A stretch of DNA of 64,000 nt from Bin127 sp965221625 (GCA_965221625.1 OZ244903.1:1736001-1800000), one strand, 5' to 3'; positions 37,101-44,049 are shown, counted from the first letter of the stretch. Numbers and translations are program-made. Notes: generated by a model from the sequence alone, not told the origin.

Positions 37101-37148
37101 TCCGGCTGCGGAGTAGAGGAAGCGTCGATTCTGCAAGATGTCTGTCAA
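28125..37148 (-). CDS. giant surface protein B: paralog of A with more Ig repeats
   Basis: A 3007-aa paralog of protein A with the same order of parts: cytoplasmic start and single membrane segment (RRFLYSAAGVLVLIAAIILAIV), PT-rich stalk at about 38-165, then Ig-like repeats. Thirteen repeats carry the GTPT-type core here. The first GLUG block is at about 1423-1925 (opening DDGLIEIYTLAQLAAI). At least six more Ig-like repeats follow, then a second GLUG block from about 2629 to the end. The extra length over A comes mostly from additional Ig repeats. The start is TTG at 37148, aligned with the TTG/ATG start of A. An AGGAA lies 9 nt upstream. It is probably exposed on the cell surface; the ligand is unknown. 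Confidence 0.85.
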   Translation of the reverse strand: MTDILQNRRFLYSAAGVLVLIAAIILAIVALSGGEDEPLPTPTTVPTSTPVPPTTTPIPPTPIPPTSTPVPTSTPLPPTSTPIPPTATPVPPTSTATAVPPIPTPIPPTATPIPPTPTPIPPTATPIPPTATPVPPTPTPEPTATPVPDSQPTFGMQTVRDRSYTINSPIPTLTLPTATDGDGTLVYALTPALPEGLTFNEVDRQITGTPTQTQSATTYAYTATDADMDTASLVFDIAVLGIPAPSFGTQEIDDRRYTVNVPITAFVLPEAEGGNGNITYKLERTLAFGVGTSLPLGLRFDPGTRVLAGTPTRTQGAIEYTYTATDSVGESATLTFEIMVVAGTSLRFGTQPTRPPSRQTAEPIDLVPYFGVPSIDNQVYIQNDTIDPLTLPVAGSGNGALVYGITETLPAGLQFNGRTRQLTGTPTTPQEAKTYTYTATDTDGDTVPISFEITVLPDDRVGLNPVEDKVFSTTREIAPIQLPEATNADDPVTYEFGGTLPTGLVYDAATRKISGTPTATHLRTKYTWSAADRDGDSASIEFHITVVENSTPSLAAINDKTYSQDLTITPFMLPEAKYATGTRPNEPLTYKLEPQLPDGLSLNLATRQVSGTPSIIQTTTHKWSVTDNDGEIAESSFSITVVADSFPIFDLSTLPDQYYFTNVRITPLDLPVATGGNAPVVYRLTPDLPAGLNVSGAAGNRQIEGTPTATLPTTPYSYTATDRDNQTATVTFNITVEDNTTPGFGNQKVDPQTYRQRDVIPVLPLPAATGGNGTLTYSLKGPTNPDDPNDVNLPPGLTFNASTRQLTGEPTGYQSQTDYTYTVTDDDHTPNDPSDDDSSSLTVKITIQKGLGVDSIGDRVYTVGSNISPLLLPDAQDQKGNVTYTFADQTSLPKNLSFVDAARYIFGKPSENQDATTFTYSVTEDLGTDPKDDDNTVTQTFTIEVEGDSAPVLGAQPNLVFATSTDLIQAVTLVAATGGNEPLTYTLDGALPVGLTFNPDTRQITGTATTTQATKSYFYNVTDADGDEDGLVFTITVNTLAFNGPVEDQIYTKGAAIPTLTLPEASGGTGTLVYTLKKSDGLRPEVPAGLSFDGTSRQLTGTPTAIQDEVEYTYKVTDSSSPQKSAELTFTITVVDRFLMGNVPDQEFLTNVSVGVIQLPEATGGVGTVAYSLSPNLPAGLNFDKDARQITGVPKDELGKTLFTYTAQDSAMPTANTISKTFHITIHKNEQPILLGEVEDQTYIKDVVIDDLLLPLAIRGSEPYTYNLAGTLPIGLTFNRATRTISGTPSVVQTAVEYTYTATDTLSATAQDKFNITVSDDLQPRFENDDDVKIDRIADQFYPNGYAIDPLRLPDARGGNAPLSYRLNGTLAPGLAYNSADKTITGTPTAAVSATEYEWIATDVDGDSASVKFNITVGDPYDYDIDDDGLIEIYTLAQLAAIDYDWEGNGDGQPEYQSAFSPFEPRPNFGCNNDASACNGYELVNDLDFDTTGDGKANEPHPKTGTTGCVKDVDGNWPIDEDDCDYDAYWNDGKGWDPIGEEAGTGGFGGTFEGNGRTIANLYVYNDRTSETRYPQSSFVGLFAVLPPSARIRNLSIRDAEVSGAINSHRGNRSYVGIGAGSLEGEMLNVSVSGKARTGSGRNSGTNHEYAGGLVGSLGVLDCRPPGHPPAAIRRGHADVTVEPIVGGVVSVGGLVGRAVNDFLISQSSSSGQIDGPRYAGGLVGQAYFNDKDCVRGDAILDSFSSASVTAGWGAGGLAGFMEGDTRSNRVNIKGSYSTGTITSNNTAGGLIGNSNSYRIRSSYFAGQVVSTGTRDGGIVGKIEQTQSAHIGDIRDTIAIGRMPDESDGIVGTFDSGARSDIDDTYWDTDVTGIADPVEPLPTDEDQSLGKTTAELQNPRSATGIYENFDTNYWVFRKSCDYPVLKVDFDGDGIATWEEFGTQTPSAVNCPPIVINPIGARTVSVGTPQTILLEEADNEVFFDDEGDDLAYTLTVTGNDADRTVAYDSTAETITITGKNDVESFTVTVTASDGVASASDAFDVTIIGDAQPALESVPDREFIAEINVNDLIALGLPAEALQLPEATGGNSPITYALNPGLVSGLTFSDTTRLFSGTPTVARAATPYTYSATDVDGDKAEVSFNITVVSAGHPIFGIATIEDQYYVQNTPITDLILPPAIGGTGTISYTLARTAGSPQEPPLPPLLSFDGATRTLSGTPTDAQDAVGYTYTATDTSDNSISRTFNITIALDLMPSFDIDKISDQTYVQNATISALTLPKAVGGNPPLTYSLPSPPAGLTFDASARQLTGKPTAPQGATEYTYTVADADGDTASRKFEITIVPDLIPTLSSVPDQTYVTGKAIDTLQLPPGIGGDGALTYSLGDESGNVPSGLSFNAVNRTITGTPTTAQSATNYTYSVMDDDREDKDTGSTSFNITIIPNFTPDLGTVSNETYTANLEVDEKDLPTATGGNLPLIYSIVETLPTGLTFNPATRKITGTPTKEQTPQTYTYKVTDADGDEDTATFTIAVRSNSTPRFDQDSITKSFVAQKVISDALGRLPAATGGDAPITYTLTPTSLPAGLSFTSSTRLILGRPTAGVSIGSYVYTVTDRDQETDSMIVTISIVPDLDIDDDGLIEIYNKAQLNAMRWDLDGNGDADDVANDSKYKAAFAPTLQGGSHECVFPANSDLTECNGFELMNPLDYGKSGSFTPIGDLEDPFNATFNGNGNEMRDMKFVAARKNGDVTNAGLFGVTGVDSIIKNVNIVNGSSSAWTWNWKSNDIGNAGMIAGINEGVIQDSRVQGKGDDAGHRVIGSTSAGMVVGINGGEIHNTYVVSGNVLGGEASGLFAGRNVGKQAKDPSKKALLKNTYSHGWRSETKWKHQKIGAHVGRNFGNIDESYTVGLSKYRSSTRFGPLTGQVTSTGDVDNSYFISDSKRHERYGGTRKTLEQLQAPISRTGIYNKWDTEHWDFGSSTQLPALKADWDGDGYRSVCDFGQSAQGRATQTCPNE
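36700..37050 (-). repeat. PT-rich tandem repeat of giant protein B
   Basis: Imperfect PPTPTPI/V-type repeat of about 115 residues just after the membrane segment. It has the same design as in protein A but different unit order, so the array has been rearranged since duplication. Confidence 0.85.
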
Positions 37149-37598
37149 GTGAACGATTTCCTGATTGCGGCGACCGTCGAATGCGGTTCAGCAAGTTCGA
37201 CAGACAGACGCAAGAATTGGGGGGCTTACTCGGTCACGAAAGCACGTGTATCTGATTTCCGAAAGACAATCATACGTAACCGCGAAACGTAAGTGCAATG
37301 TGTTAACGGTCATTAACGGCGTGAAACGGATTTAATTTCTCGGCAAGCAGCTACCTGCACTCTCAATCAGCGAACAAACATCAGATTTCGATCGACTCGA
37401 GCACGCGACCTCAATGCCGATTTCCACCAAGTGTCACCGATATCCGTGCTGGGAAAGTACATCAACACGGTTGGGAAACGTCTCGACGGGCATCGCAGAT
37501 CGCAAATGCCGATTGACGACGCTGGGTTAACATCCATACGAGAGTTGGCGAGCGCGGGTTGTGCGCAGCGACCTGCGGAGTTTGGGAGCACTTCAACG
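37149..37598. other. intergenic region between divergent genes, with the giant B control region
   Basis: This separates giant gene B (minus) from the enolase-superfamily gene (plus). The AT-richer stretch 37290-37340 holds the GCAATG/GTTAACGG/TTAACGG motif shared with gene A. An in-frame upstream extension of the plus-strand gene (from 37431) is open but shows no family resemblance and is treated as non-coding. Confidence 0.5.
37294..37319 (-). promoter_or_regulatory. shared upstream motif of giant gene B
   Basis: TTAACGG occurs twice in direct orientation, 3 nt apart, just after GCAATG. The ordered set GCAATG, GTTAAC, TTAA is also found upstream of giant gene A. Duplicated TTAACGG boxes are consistent with a regulator site, but no regulator is known. 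Confidence 0.35.
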
Positions 37599-38696
37599 AT
37601 GGAAATCACCGACGTACGTCTTGAGATGTACAAGTGGCCGCGCGAAAAACCGATCACCAACGGCCTCTACACCTACACGCACACCTTGCTCAACATCGTC
37701 GTCGTCGAGACCGACGATCCAGGGATTACCGGCATCGGACTAGCCGGTGGGATTGAGGCGAGCCCGGAGGTCGGTGCCGCCCTAATCGCCCACTTCAAGA
37801 AGATGCTCGTCGGTATGGATCCGCTGGACAACGAGCGCATCTGGCACGAGATGTGGCGTCCGAAGTTGGTGGGTCGGCGCGGCATCACCACGCGCATGCT
37901 GGGCGGCATCGACATCGCATTGTGGGACATCAAGGGCAAGGTGGCGGGTCTCCCCGTCTACAAGCTCCTTGGCGGCTTCACCGACCGCGTCGACACCTAC
38001 GTCGCCGGTGGCTACTACGAAGAAGGCAAGGGGCTGAAAGAGTTGGCGGAGGAGATGGCGTCGAACGTCGAGTTGGGTGCCCGTGCCGTGAAGATCAAGG
38101 TCGGTGCAGTCCCCATCAACGACGACATCGAGCGCGTCCGAGTTTGCCGCGAGACGATCGGGCCTGACGTCCGTCTGATGGTCGACGCCAACAACGCCTA
38201 TCGCCACTATCAGGCGATCGAGTTCGCCCGCAAAGCGGAGAAGTACGACCTGTTCTGGTTCGAAGAGCCGGTGGAGCCGGACGACTACATCGGTCAGCGC
38301 GAGATTACGCGTGCGACTTCGGTGCCGATAGCCGCTGGCGAGAACGAGTACACGCGCTACGGATTCCGCGACATGATCGACCACCGCGCGGTCGACATTC
38401 TGCAACCGGACGCCTTGGTTCTGGGTGGCATCACGGACTTCATGAAGATTGCGGCACTGGCGCAGGCACACGATCTGGACATCGCTCCGCACGGCTCCCA
38501 GTACGTCCACATCCACCTTGTAGCGGCGATTCCAAACGGTTTAATACTCGAGTATTACCGAGACACAGTGGATCCGATGCACGGCAAGATCTGGCAGCAC
38601 GAACTCGACATCCGCGATGGCTACGTGCACGCGCCGGATCGTCCTGGTCTCGGTCTCGAGCCGAAGTGGGACGTTCTCGAAGAGTATCGGGTTTAG
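37599..38696 (+). CDS. mandelate racemase/muconate lactonizing enzyme-type enolase-superfamily enzyme
   Basis: A 365-aa enzyme with the complete mandelate-racemase-type active site: K165 and K167 (VKIKVG), metal ligands D196 (VDANNAY), E222 (FEEP) and E248 (AGENE), and H298 (APHGSQ). The N-terminal capping domain begins MEITDVRLEMYKW. It likely dehydrates or epimerises an acid sugar. Unlike the 6176 gene it keeps both lysines, so the two are not redundant. The ATG at 37599 is chosen over an upstream in-frame start because residues before it do not look like the family. The transporter gene after it starts inside or immediately after its end. Confidence 0.92.
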   Translation: MEITDVRLEMYKWPREKPITNGLYTYTHTLLNIVVVETDDPGITGIGLAGGIEASPEVGAALIAHFKKMLVGMDPLDNERIWHEMWRPKLVGRRGITTRMLGGIDIALWDIKGKVAGLPVYKLLGGFTDRVDTYVAGGYYEEGKGLKELAEEMASNVELGARAVKIKVGAVPINDDIERVRVCRETIGPDVRLMVDANNAYRHYQAIEFARKAEKYDLFWFEEPVEPDDYIGQREITRATSVPIAAGENEYTRYGFRDMIDHRAVDILQPDALVLGGITDFMKIAALAQAHDLDIAPHGSQYVHIHLVAAIPNGLILEYYRDTVDPMHGKIWQHELDIRDGYVHAPDRPGLGLEPKWDVLEEYRV

Positions 38697-38710
38697 TCCC
38701 GAAAGCGACG

Positions 38711-39904
38711 TTGGGCGGCATCGGCAATCTGCTGACGATCTTCGGCGTCGCGTTGCGGTTGGGTTTGACCTCGTTCGGCGGTCCGATCGCGCACATCGGC
38801 TTCTTCCGCTCGGAGTACGTCGAGCGTCGTAAGTGGTTGTCGGAGCGTCGCTTCTCGGACTTGGTGGCACTGTGCCACTTCCTCCCCGGACCGACGAGCA
38901 GTCAGCTGGGCATCGCGGTTGGCATCACGCGCGGAGGCATCGTCGGCGGCATCTTGGCGTGGATCGGATTCACCCTTCCTTCTGCCCTGCTGTTGATAGC
39001 GTTCGCATTCGGCGCACCGGAGCTCGAATCTGTGTTCGACGGTGCGTGGCTTAAAGGATTGAAGATCGCAGCGGTCGCCGTCGTGGCGCAAGCACTGTGG
39101 GGCATGGGCAGCAGTTTGGCGTCAGATCGTGCGCGAGCATCTGTCGCAGTCGTTGCGGCGATCGCGGTGCTGCTTCTCCCGTTCACCGCCAGCATCGTCG
39201 TCGTGATACTCGTCGCCGGCGTCTATGGCTGGTGGCGATTCCAGCACTACGTCGCCGACACTGAGCGCGAAGCTTTCTCCTACGCAATCCCGAAGTGGTT
39301 GGGCATCGCTTGCGCCGTCTTATTCTTCGGACTGCTAATCGCGTTGCCAATCGCACTGCGTTGGGTCGAATCGGATCTGGTTGCGATTTTCGACAGCTTC
39401 TTCCGTAGCGGATCGTTGGTTTTCGGCGGCGGCCACGTCGTATTGCCGACGCTGGAGTCGGAGGTCGTCGCGCAGGGATGGATCGGTCTCGATCGCTTCA
39501 TAACCGGATACGGTGCGTCGCAGGCGATACCGGGTCCGTTGTTCACGTTCTCGGCTTACCTTGGCACGGCGATGGACTTCGGACCCGGCGGCGTATTCGG
39601 CGGTCTCTTCGCGCTGGTCGCCATCTTCCTGCCGTCGTTTCTGATGGTTATCGCCATCCTACCCTTCTGGCAGCGTTTGAGTGACGCCCGAAGATTTCGT
39701 GCCGCGCTCGTCGGCATCAACGCCGCTGTGGTCGGAATCCTCGCCGCGGCACTCTTCGACCCGGTGTGGAGTTCGACGATCGAGTCGGCGACCGACTTCG
39801 CGCTCGCTGCAGCGGCGTTCGGATTGCTGATGTTCTGGAAGATGCCGTCGTGGGCGGTGGTGATCATCTGCGCCGTCGTTGCGATCCCGCTCGCTTGGTT
39901 CTAA
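38711..39904 (+). CDS. chrA: chromate transporter-family (CHR) membrane protein
   Basis: Long-form CHR protein of about 400 aa with two homologous halves and roughly 10-12 membrane segments. The first half carries LGLTSFGGPIAHIGFF and FLPGPTSSQLGIAVG. The second repeats the pattern with FGGGHVVLPTLESEV and SQAIPGPLFTFSAYLG. Members export chromate or move other oxyanions; resistance cannot be inferred from sequence alone. The start is uncertain. A GTG at 38666 would overlap the previous gene by 31 nt, whereas the TTG at 38711 sits just before the conserved GGIGNLLTIFGVALRLG. Close spacing suggests co-transcription with the enolase-superfamily gene. Confidence 0.87.
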   Translation: MGGIGNLLTIFGVALRLGLTSFGGPIAHIGFFRSEYVERRKWLSERRFSDLVALCHFLPGPTSSQLGIAVGITRGGIVGGILAWIGFTLPSALLLIAFAFGAPELESVFDGAWLKGLKIAAVAVVAQALWGMGSSLASDRARASVAVVAAIAVLLLPFTASIVVVILVAGVYGWWRFQHYVADTEREAFSYAIPKWLGIACAVLFFGLLIALPIALRWVESDLVAIFDSFFRSGSLVFGGGHVVLPTLESEVVAQGWIGLDRFITGYGASQAIPGPLFTFSAYLGTAMDFGPGGVFGGLFALVAIFLPSFLMVIAILPFWQRLSDARRFRAALVGINAAVVGILAAALFDPVWSSTIESATDFALAAAAFGLLMFWKMPSWAVVIICAVVAIPLAWF

Positions 39905-39985
39905 TGCCCGCAACCTGCTGGATAGGTGCGTTGGCAATGCGCCGATATGATTGGGACTTAGACCGCAACAGGAAATCTGACCCCA

Positions 39986-40879
39986 ATGATTGCATCCCGA
40001 TTGAAGCGAATCCCAACCTTATTGCTGGTAATCGCGGTGACGATCGTCGCCCTGCTTTCGGCGTGCAAAGCGGACGTCAATCTGGCGGTTGACGAAGAGG
40101 ACAACGGCTCGATCGAGTTGATCGTTGCGCTGAACGACTCGGTAATCTCGCTGCTCGGTTTGGCTGGTGAGTTTTCGATCGACGACCTCTTGGACTTCGC
40201 CCCCGAACCATCCGATGCCAAACCTTCCGAAGATGGGCCATCCGATGACGCGATGTCTGAGGAGTTGGACGACTTCCGGATTGAACGCTACGAACAGGGC
40301 GGGTTTACCGGGATTCAGGTACGGGGCACGTTCGATCCGTACTCGCGAGCATTGCAAGCATTAGCCGGCGACTCGTTCCTCGGCGGCGTAATCGACATGG
40401 TGGGTTTGGGTTCATTTCGCTTCACGCGCACCGAGGCTGACGACGGGTGGATAGTTGAACTCGATCAAGAGACGCCTGACGAGTTGACTGAAGGACTTGG
40501 CGAGCTGGGGGAGTTGGGCGAATTGGGCGAGCTGGGGGAGTTGGGCGGTTTTGGTGGTGGTTTTCCGCTGCCGTTGGACGATCTCGATCTGCCGTTGACG
40601 CTGTCGCTGAAGCTACCGGGTAGCTACGTCGAGCAAAACGCGGATCGCGAGGTGAACGGCGTCTTGTTCTGGGATGCCAACGCACTGGAAGGCATCGACA
40701 TATCGGCAACTAGCCGCGACCCGGGCGACGAGCTGCCGGTAGTTCCGCTTGCCGTCGCCGTCGTGATGATTCTCGTGTTCGGCGGCATCATCATCGGCGT
40801 TACGTTGAATCGGCGTAATCGCAATCGTCGGCTGCAGGCAGAGGCCGAGTCCCACGCCGAGACGACGGCTTCGAAATAG
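39986..40879 (+). CDS. LppM-like membrane lipoprotein
   Basis: A 297-aa secreted protein. A signal peptide with lipobox ends at LLSAC (about residues 23-27), so it should be lipid-anchored at the Cys. The following ADVNLAVDEEDNGSIELIVALND resembles the start of the LppM domain known from actinobacterial cell-surface lipoproteins. A low-complexity GELGELGELG tract sits near residues 168-185. A C-terminal membrane helix (VVPLAVAVVMILVFGGIIIGV) follows and the protein ends in an Arg-rich cytoplasmic tail. The protein is thus held at both ends. Its role is unknown; it stands alone with its own upstream gap. Confidence 0.65.
   Translation: MIASRLKRIPTLLLVIAVTIVALLSACKADVNLAVDEEDNGSIELIVALNDSVISLLGLAGEFSIDDLLDFAPEPSDAKPSEDGPSDDAMSEELDDFRIERYEQGGFTGIQVRGTFDPYSRALQALAGDSFLGGVIDMVGLGSFRFTRTEADDGWIVELDQETPDELTEGLGELGELGELGELGELGGFGGGFPLPLDDLDLPLTLSLKLPGSYVEQNADREVNGVLFWDANALEGIDISATSRDPGDELPVVPLAVAVVMILVFGGIIIGVTLNRRNRNRRLQAEAESHAETTASK
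40490..40560 (+). repeat. GEL triplet repeat in the lipoprotein gene
   Basis: Tandem 9-nt units of the form GAGTTGGGC/GAGCTGGGG code Gly-Glu-Leu about six times, followed by a Gly-rich turn. The tract is prone to length change. Confidence 0.8.
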
Positions 40880-41013
40880 CGTCGCGCACCTACGTTGTCG
40901 GGAGTCAAGGATCGTTGTCGAGCTTCCCTCGACAATTCGAGTTGGAGGCGCAGGTAGTAGGATTCAGTACACGCGACGAACGTTTTTGGGCATAGAGCGG
41001 GAGAGTTGAAACG

Positions 41014-42171
41014 ATGGAATCGGTCTTCAAGGCTGCCCACGAAGAGTTGGCGGAGAAGAAGCAGATGGTGGTCGCCACCGTCGTGCGCACCTCCGGCTCG
41101 ACGCCCCAGAAATCGGGTGCCAAACTGCTCGTCAGGGATGACGGCAGCGGAGTCGGCACGTTGGGCGGCGGATGCGTCGAAGGCGACATCTGGTTTACCG
41201 CACAGGAGCTGTTGAGGCGCGGTGGCGACGCCGAGATGCGCGACTACCAACTCAACGAGGAGTTGGCGGCGGAGGACGGTTTGGTGTGCGGCGGCACGAT
41301 GTACTTCCTCATCGACCCGATACGCGAGGTCGATCCCTATCGCAGCTTCGCACAGAAGGCACTTGACGCGTATGCCGGTGGACGTCCGATGGCGATTGTG
41401 AACGTTACAGAAGCACCGGATGGCTCGGATATCGAAGTCGGTGCCAAGATGCTGGTCAACGAAGACGGCAGCAGCGAAGGATCTCTCGGCGATTCTGAGT
41501 TGGAGATGCGAACGATTGGTCGTGCCCGCGACCTGATGGCAATGGGCAAGAACGACTATGTCCGCTTCGATGACGGAGTTGCGTGCTACATCGAGGCCTA
41601 CACTACCCCGCCGACATTGGTTCTGATCGGTGGCGGTCACGTCAGCAAAGCGATTGCACCGATCGCAAAGAGCGTCGGCTTCCGAATTTTCGTCTTCGAC
41701 GACCGTGAGATGTTCTCGAATCCCGAGCGTTTCCCGGAGGCGGACATCACATTGGTTGGCGACTACCGTGACGGCTTCGACGAGATGCCTATCAATGCCA
41801 ACTCGTTCATCGTGGTCGCGTCGCGCGGTCATCAGTTCGACGATGCTGCGGTGCTGGGTGCCTTGCGCACGCCGGCGAGTTACATCGGATTGTTGGGCAG
41901 CAAACGCAAGACGATTCTCATCTACGAAGACCTGATCCGGAAAGGCATCGATTCGGAAGAGTTGAACCGCATCAACGCGCCCATCGGTCTTGACATCGGT
42001 GGTCGAACGCCGGAGGAGATTGCGCTGAGTGTGATGTCGGAGATCGTCGCATTCCGTCTCGGCGGCGACGGTGGCAGCATGAAGCTGCAGGAGCGACTGG
42101 TCGAGAAAGCGGTCGAACGGGCACGCAAAGCGACGACCAACACTTCTGAGCAACCGGTCGCGGTAACGTAG
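41014..42171 (+). CDS. XdhC/CoxI-family protein
   Basis: A 385-aa maturation factor of the XdhC/CoxI family; members bind molybdenum cofactor and help insert its sulfurated form into xanthine-dehydrogenase-type enzymes. The N-terminal domain carries SGSTPQKSGAKLLV and GTLGGGCVEGD, and the C-terminal Rossmann domain carries LIGGGHVSKAIAPIAK. A GGGAG-like ribosome site precedes the ATG. It is followed by a MobA-like nucleotidyltransferase gene, a usual partner. No molybdenum hydroxylase subunit is present in this window, so the client enzyme must be encoded elsewhere. Confidence 0.9.
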   Translation: MESVFKAAHEELAEKKQMVVATVVRTSGSTPQKSGAKLLVRDDGSGVGTLGGGCVEGDIWFTAQELLRRGGDAEMRDYQLNEELAAEDGLVCGGTMYFLIDPIREVDPYRSFAQKALDAYAGGRPMAIVNVTEAPDGSDIEVGAKMLVNEDGSSEGSLGDSELEMRTIGRARDLMAMGKNDYVRFDDGVACYIEAYTTPPTLVLIGGGHVSKAIAPIAKSVGFRIFVFDDREMFSNPERFPEADITLVGDYRDGFDEMPINANSFIVVASRGHQFDDAAVLGALRTPASYIGLLGSKRKTILIYEDLIRKGIDSEELNRINAPIGLDIGGRTPEEIALSVMSEIVAFRLGGDGGSMKLQERLVEKAVERARKATTNTSEQPVAVT

Positions 42172-42208
42172 ATCGAAGTCGTCGATACGTTCTCGGCAGC
42201 GACTTTCG

Positions 42209-42835
42209 ATGAGTGTGGAAGCGATACTCCTTTCCGCTGGAGAGTCGTCGAGGATGGGAGAGCCGAAGGCACTGCTCGACTGGTTCGACGAACCGCTAAT
42301 CTCCGCGCAGATTCGGTCGTTGTTGGAAGGCGGAGCCGACCGCGTAATCGTCGTTACCGGTGCGCATCATGATGCCATTGCCGACACGATCGAAAGCAAC
42401 GAACGTGTCACCTTGACTCACAATCCACGTTGGGCAAAGGGCAAGACCATGTCGATCAAAGCTGGATTGTCGGCATTGAGTCCTGATTGCACCACCGTCG
42501 TCATCTTGGCGGTCGATCAACCTCGCCCGGTATCGGTGGTTAAGCGAGTGCTCCAGTCTCACCGAAGAGTTAGACGTCCGGTATCCTCCCCCCGTTACGA
42601 CGGGCATGGCGGTCATCCGCTCATTTTTGACGCATCGTTGATGCCGGACTTGGCGTCGATTTCGGAGGAGAACGAAGGGATTCGCGAGGTAATGAAACGC
42701 TACGAACCGTCGATGAATCGCGTCTATTTCGACGGCCCAATCGTGCGCATCGATATAAACGACCGCGCGTCTTACGAGTCGGCACTGGAGCGTTACCCGA
42801 AGCTGTCGGAACGCGAGACTGCGAGGTCCGCGTAG
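42209..42835 (+). CDS. MobA-like NTP transferase (molybdenum cofactor nucleotidyltransferase type)
   Basis: A 208-aa nucleotidyltransferase with the MobA/MocA signature LSAGESSRMGEPKALLDW at the N-terminus, AVDQPRPVS (metal-binding Asp) in the middle and GHGGHPLIFD later. Such proteins attach CMP or GMP to molybdopterin. Beside XdhC, the cytosine form (MocA-like) used by xanthine-dehydrogenase-type enzymes is more likely. It begins 37 nt after xdhC and ends 2 nt before the next gene, so the three genes appear translationally close. Confidence 0.88.
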   Translation: MSVEAILLSAGESSRMGEPKALLDWFDEPLISAQIRSLLEGGADRVIVVTGAHHDAIADTIESNERVTLTHNPRWAKGKTMSIKAGLSALSPDCTTVVILAVDQPRPVSVVKRVLQSHRRVRRPVSSPRYDGHGGHPLIFDASLMPDLASISEENEGIREVMKRYEPSMNRVYFDGPIVRIDINDRASYESALERYPKLSERETARSA

Positions 42836-42837
42836 CG

Positions 42838-44049
42838 ATGGCGACCGATCTCGCAGCGGCGCGTGAGTTCATGCAGTCAGCAGGCATCGCCGGTTGGTTG
42901 ACGCGCGACTACCGATACACCAATCCGATCTTCTTTGCCGCGCTGGGTTGGCGTCCAGGTCATCTCACGCGACCGGTATGGCTTTGGATACCTTCTGACG
43001 ACGAGCCGAAAATCTTCGCGCACGACGTCGACGTGCACCGTTTTGGCGACATCGACATACCGGTGCTGGAATACTCGAATCGTGGGCAGATGACGGAGCG
43101 ATTGCGCACTGCCCTTCCCGCCAACGGCGGCGACGTGGCGATGGAGTACTCGCCGATGTACGAACTCCCACGCGTGGCGCGCGTCGATGCCGGATCGGTG
43201 GAGTTGGTTCGATCGTTCGGACTGGTGGTCGTATCTTCGGGCGACGTATCGCAGTATGCAACCGAGAGATGGAGTGCCGCGCAACTCGAGTCGCATCGCT
43301 ACGCGATGGGCGAACTGCTTGACGGCGTCAAGGAGGCGTTCAACTTTGTCGGCGAGAACGTTCGATGGAAGCTGACGGAGCACGACGTCGCTGAGTTCAT
43401 CCGCGGCAAGTACGAGCGATCCGGCATCATGGCCGATGACGGTCCATGCGTGGCATTCAACGCCAACTCGTCGGACCCGCACTACGAACCGACGGTCGAG
43501 GCGAGCCAAGTCATCCGCCGCGAGGGGTGGCTGCTCATCGACACTTGGGCAAAGATTGATCCAAAGTCGGACTACGCGCCGGAGATGGATTACGCCAGCT
43601 TCGAGCCGGTCTACGCAGACATCACGTGGGTGGCGAAGATCGGATCACCGGCAACGCAGGAGCACGAGACGGTCTTCAACGCGGTCAAGGACGGTCGCGA
43701 TGTCGCGCTCGAGTTCATTCGAAAGTCGCACGCCCGCGGCGACTTCATTCAAGGGTGGCAAGCGGACCGCGTGGCGCGCGAGACGATTGCTAAAACTGGC
43801 TATGGCGAATACTTTGTGCATCGCTTGGGGCACAGTCTGGGCACCGAAGTGCACTCGAACGCCGTCAATCTCGATGACTGGGAGACGCACGACACTCGGT
43901 CGCTGATCCCTGGTATCGGCGTGACGATCGAACCGGGAATCTACCTTCCGCACTTCGGGGTGCGCTCCGAGATCAACATTCACGTCAACGAGCGGGAGGT
44001 TGAGGTTACAGGCGAGATCGAGAACGAGATCTGGCACATTGAGACTTGA
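42838..44049 (+). CDS. M24-family metallopeptidase (Xaa-Pro aminopeptidase/creatinase fold)
   Basis: A 403-aa pita-bread-fold protein. All five metal ligands of M24 enzymes can be placed: D234 (LLIDTW), D261 (ADITW), H332 (LGHSLG), E365 (TIEPG) and E378 (RSEIN). The N-terminal creatinase-like domain (residues 1-150) carries LTRDYRYTNPIFF. It could be an aminopeptidase or a creatinase-like hydrolase of a small metabolite; context with XdhC and MobA does not decide. The ATG follows the previous stop by 2 nt. Confidence 0.9.
   Translation: MATDLAAAREFMQSAGIAGWLTRDYRYTNPIFFAALGWRPGHLTRPVWLWIPSDDEPKIFAHDVDVHRFGDIDIPVLEYSNRGQMTERLRTALPANGGDVAMEYSPMYELPRVARVDAGSVELVRSFGLVVVSSGDVSQYATERWSAAQLESHRYAMGELLDGVKEAFNFVGENVRWKLTEHDVAEFIRGKYERSGIMADDGPCVAFNANSSDPHYEPTVEASQVIRREGWLLIDTWAKIDPKSDYAPEMDYASFEPVYADITWVAKIGSPATQEHETVFNAVKDGRDVALEFIRKSHARGDFIQGWQADRVARETIAKTGYGEYFVHRLGHSLGTEVHSNAVNLDDWETHDTRSLIPGIGVTIEPGIYLPHFGVRSEINIHVNEREVEVTGEIENEIWHIET

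Noticed and set aside
40624..42153. 509-codon minus-strand frame opposite xdhC
   Set aside because: XdhC on the plus strand has all its family motifs. The antisense frame is His/Arg-rich with no family match and is a codon-usage shadow.
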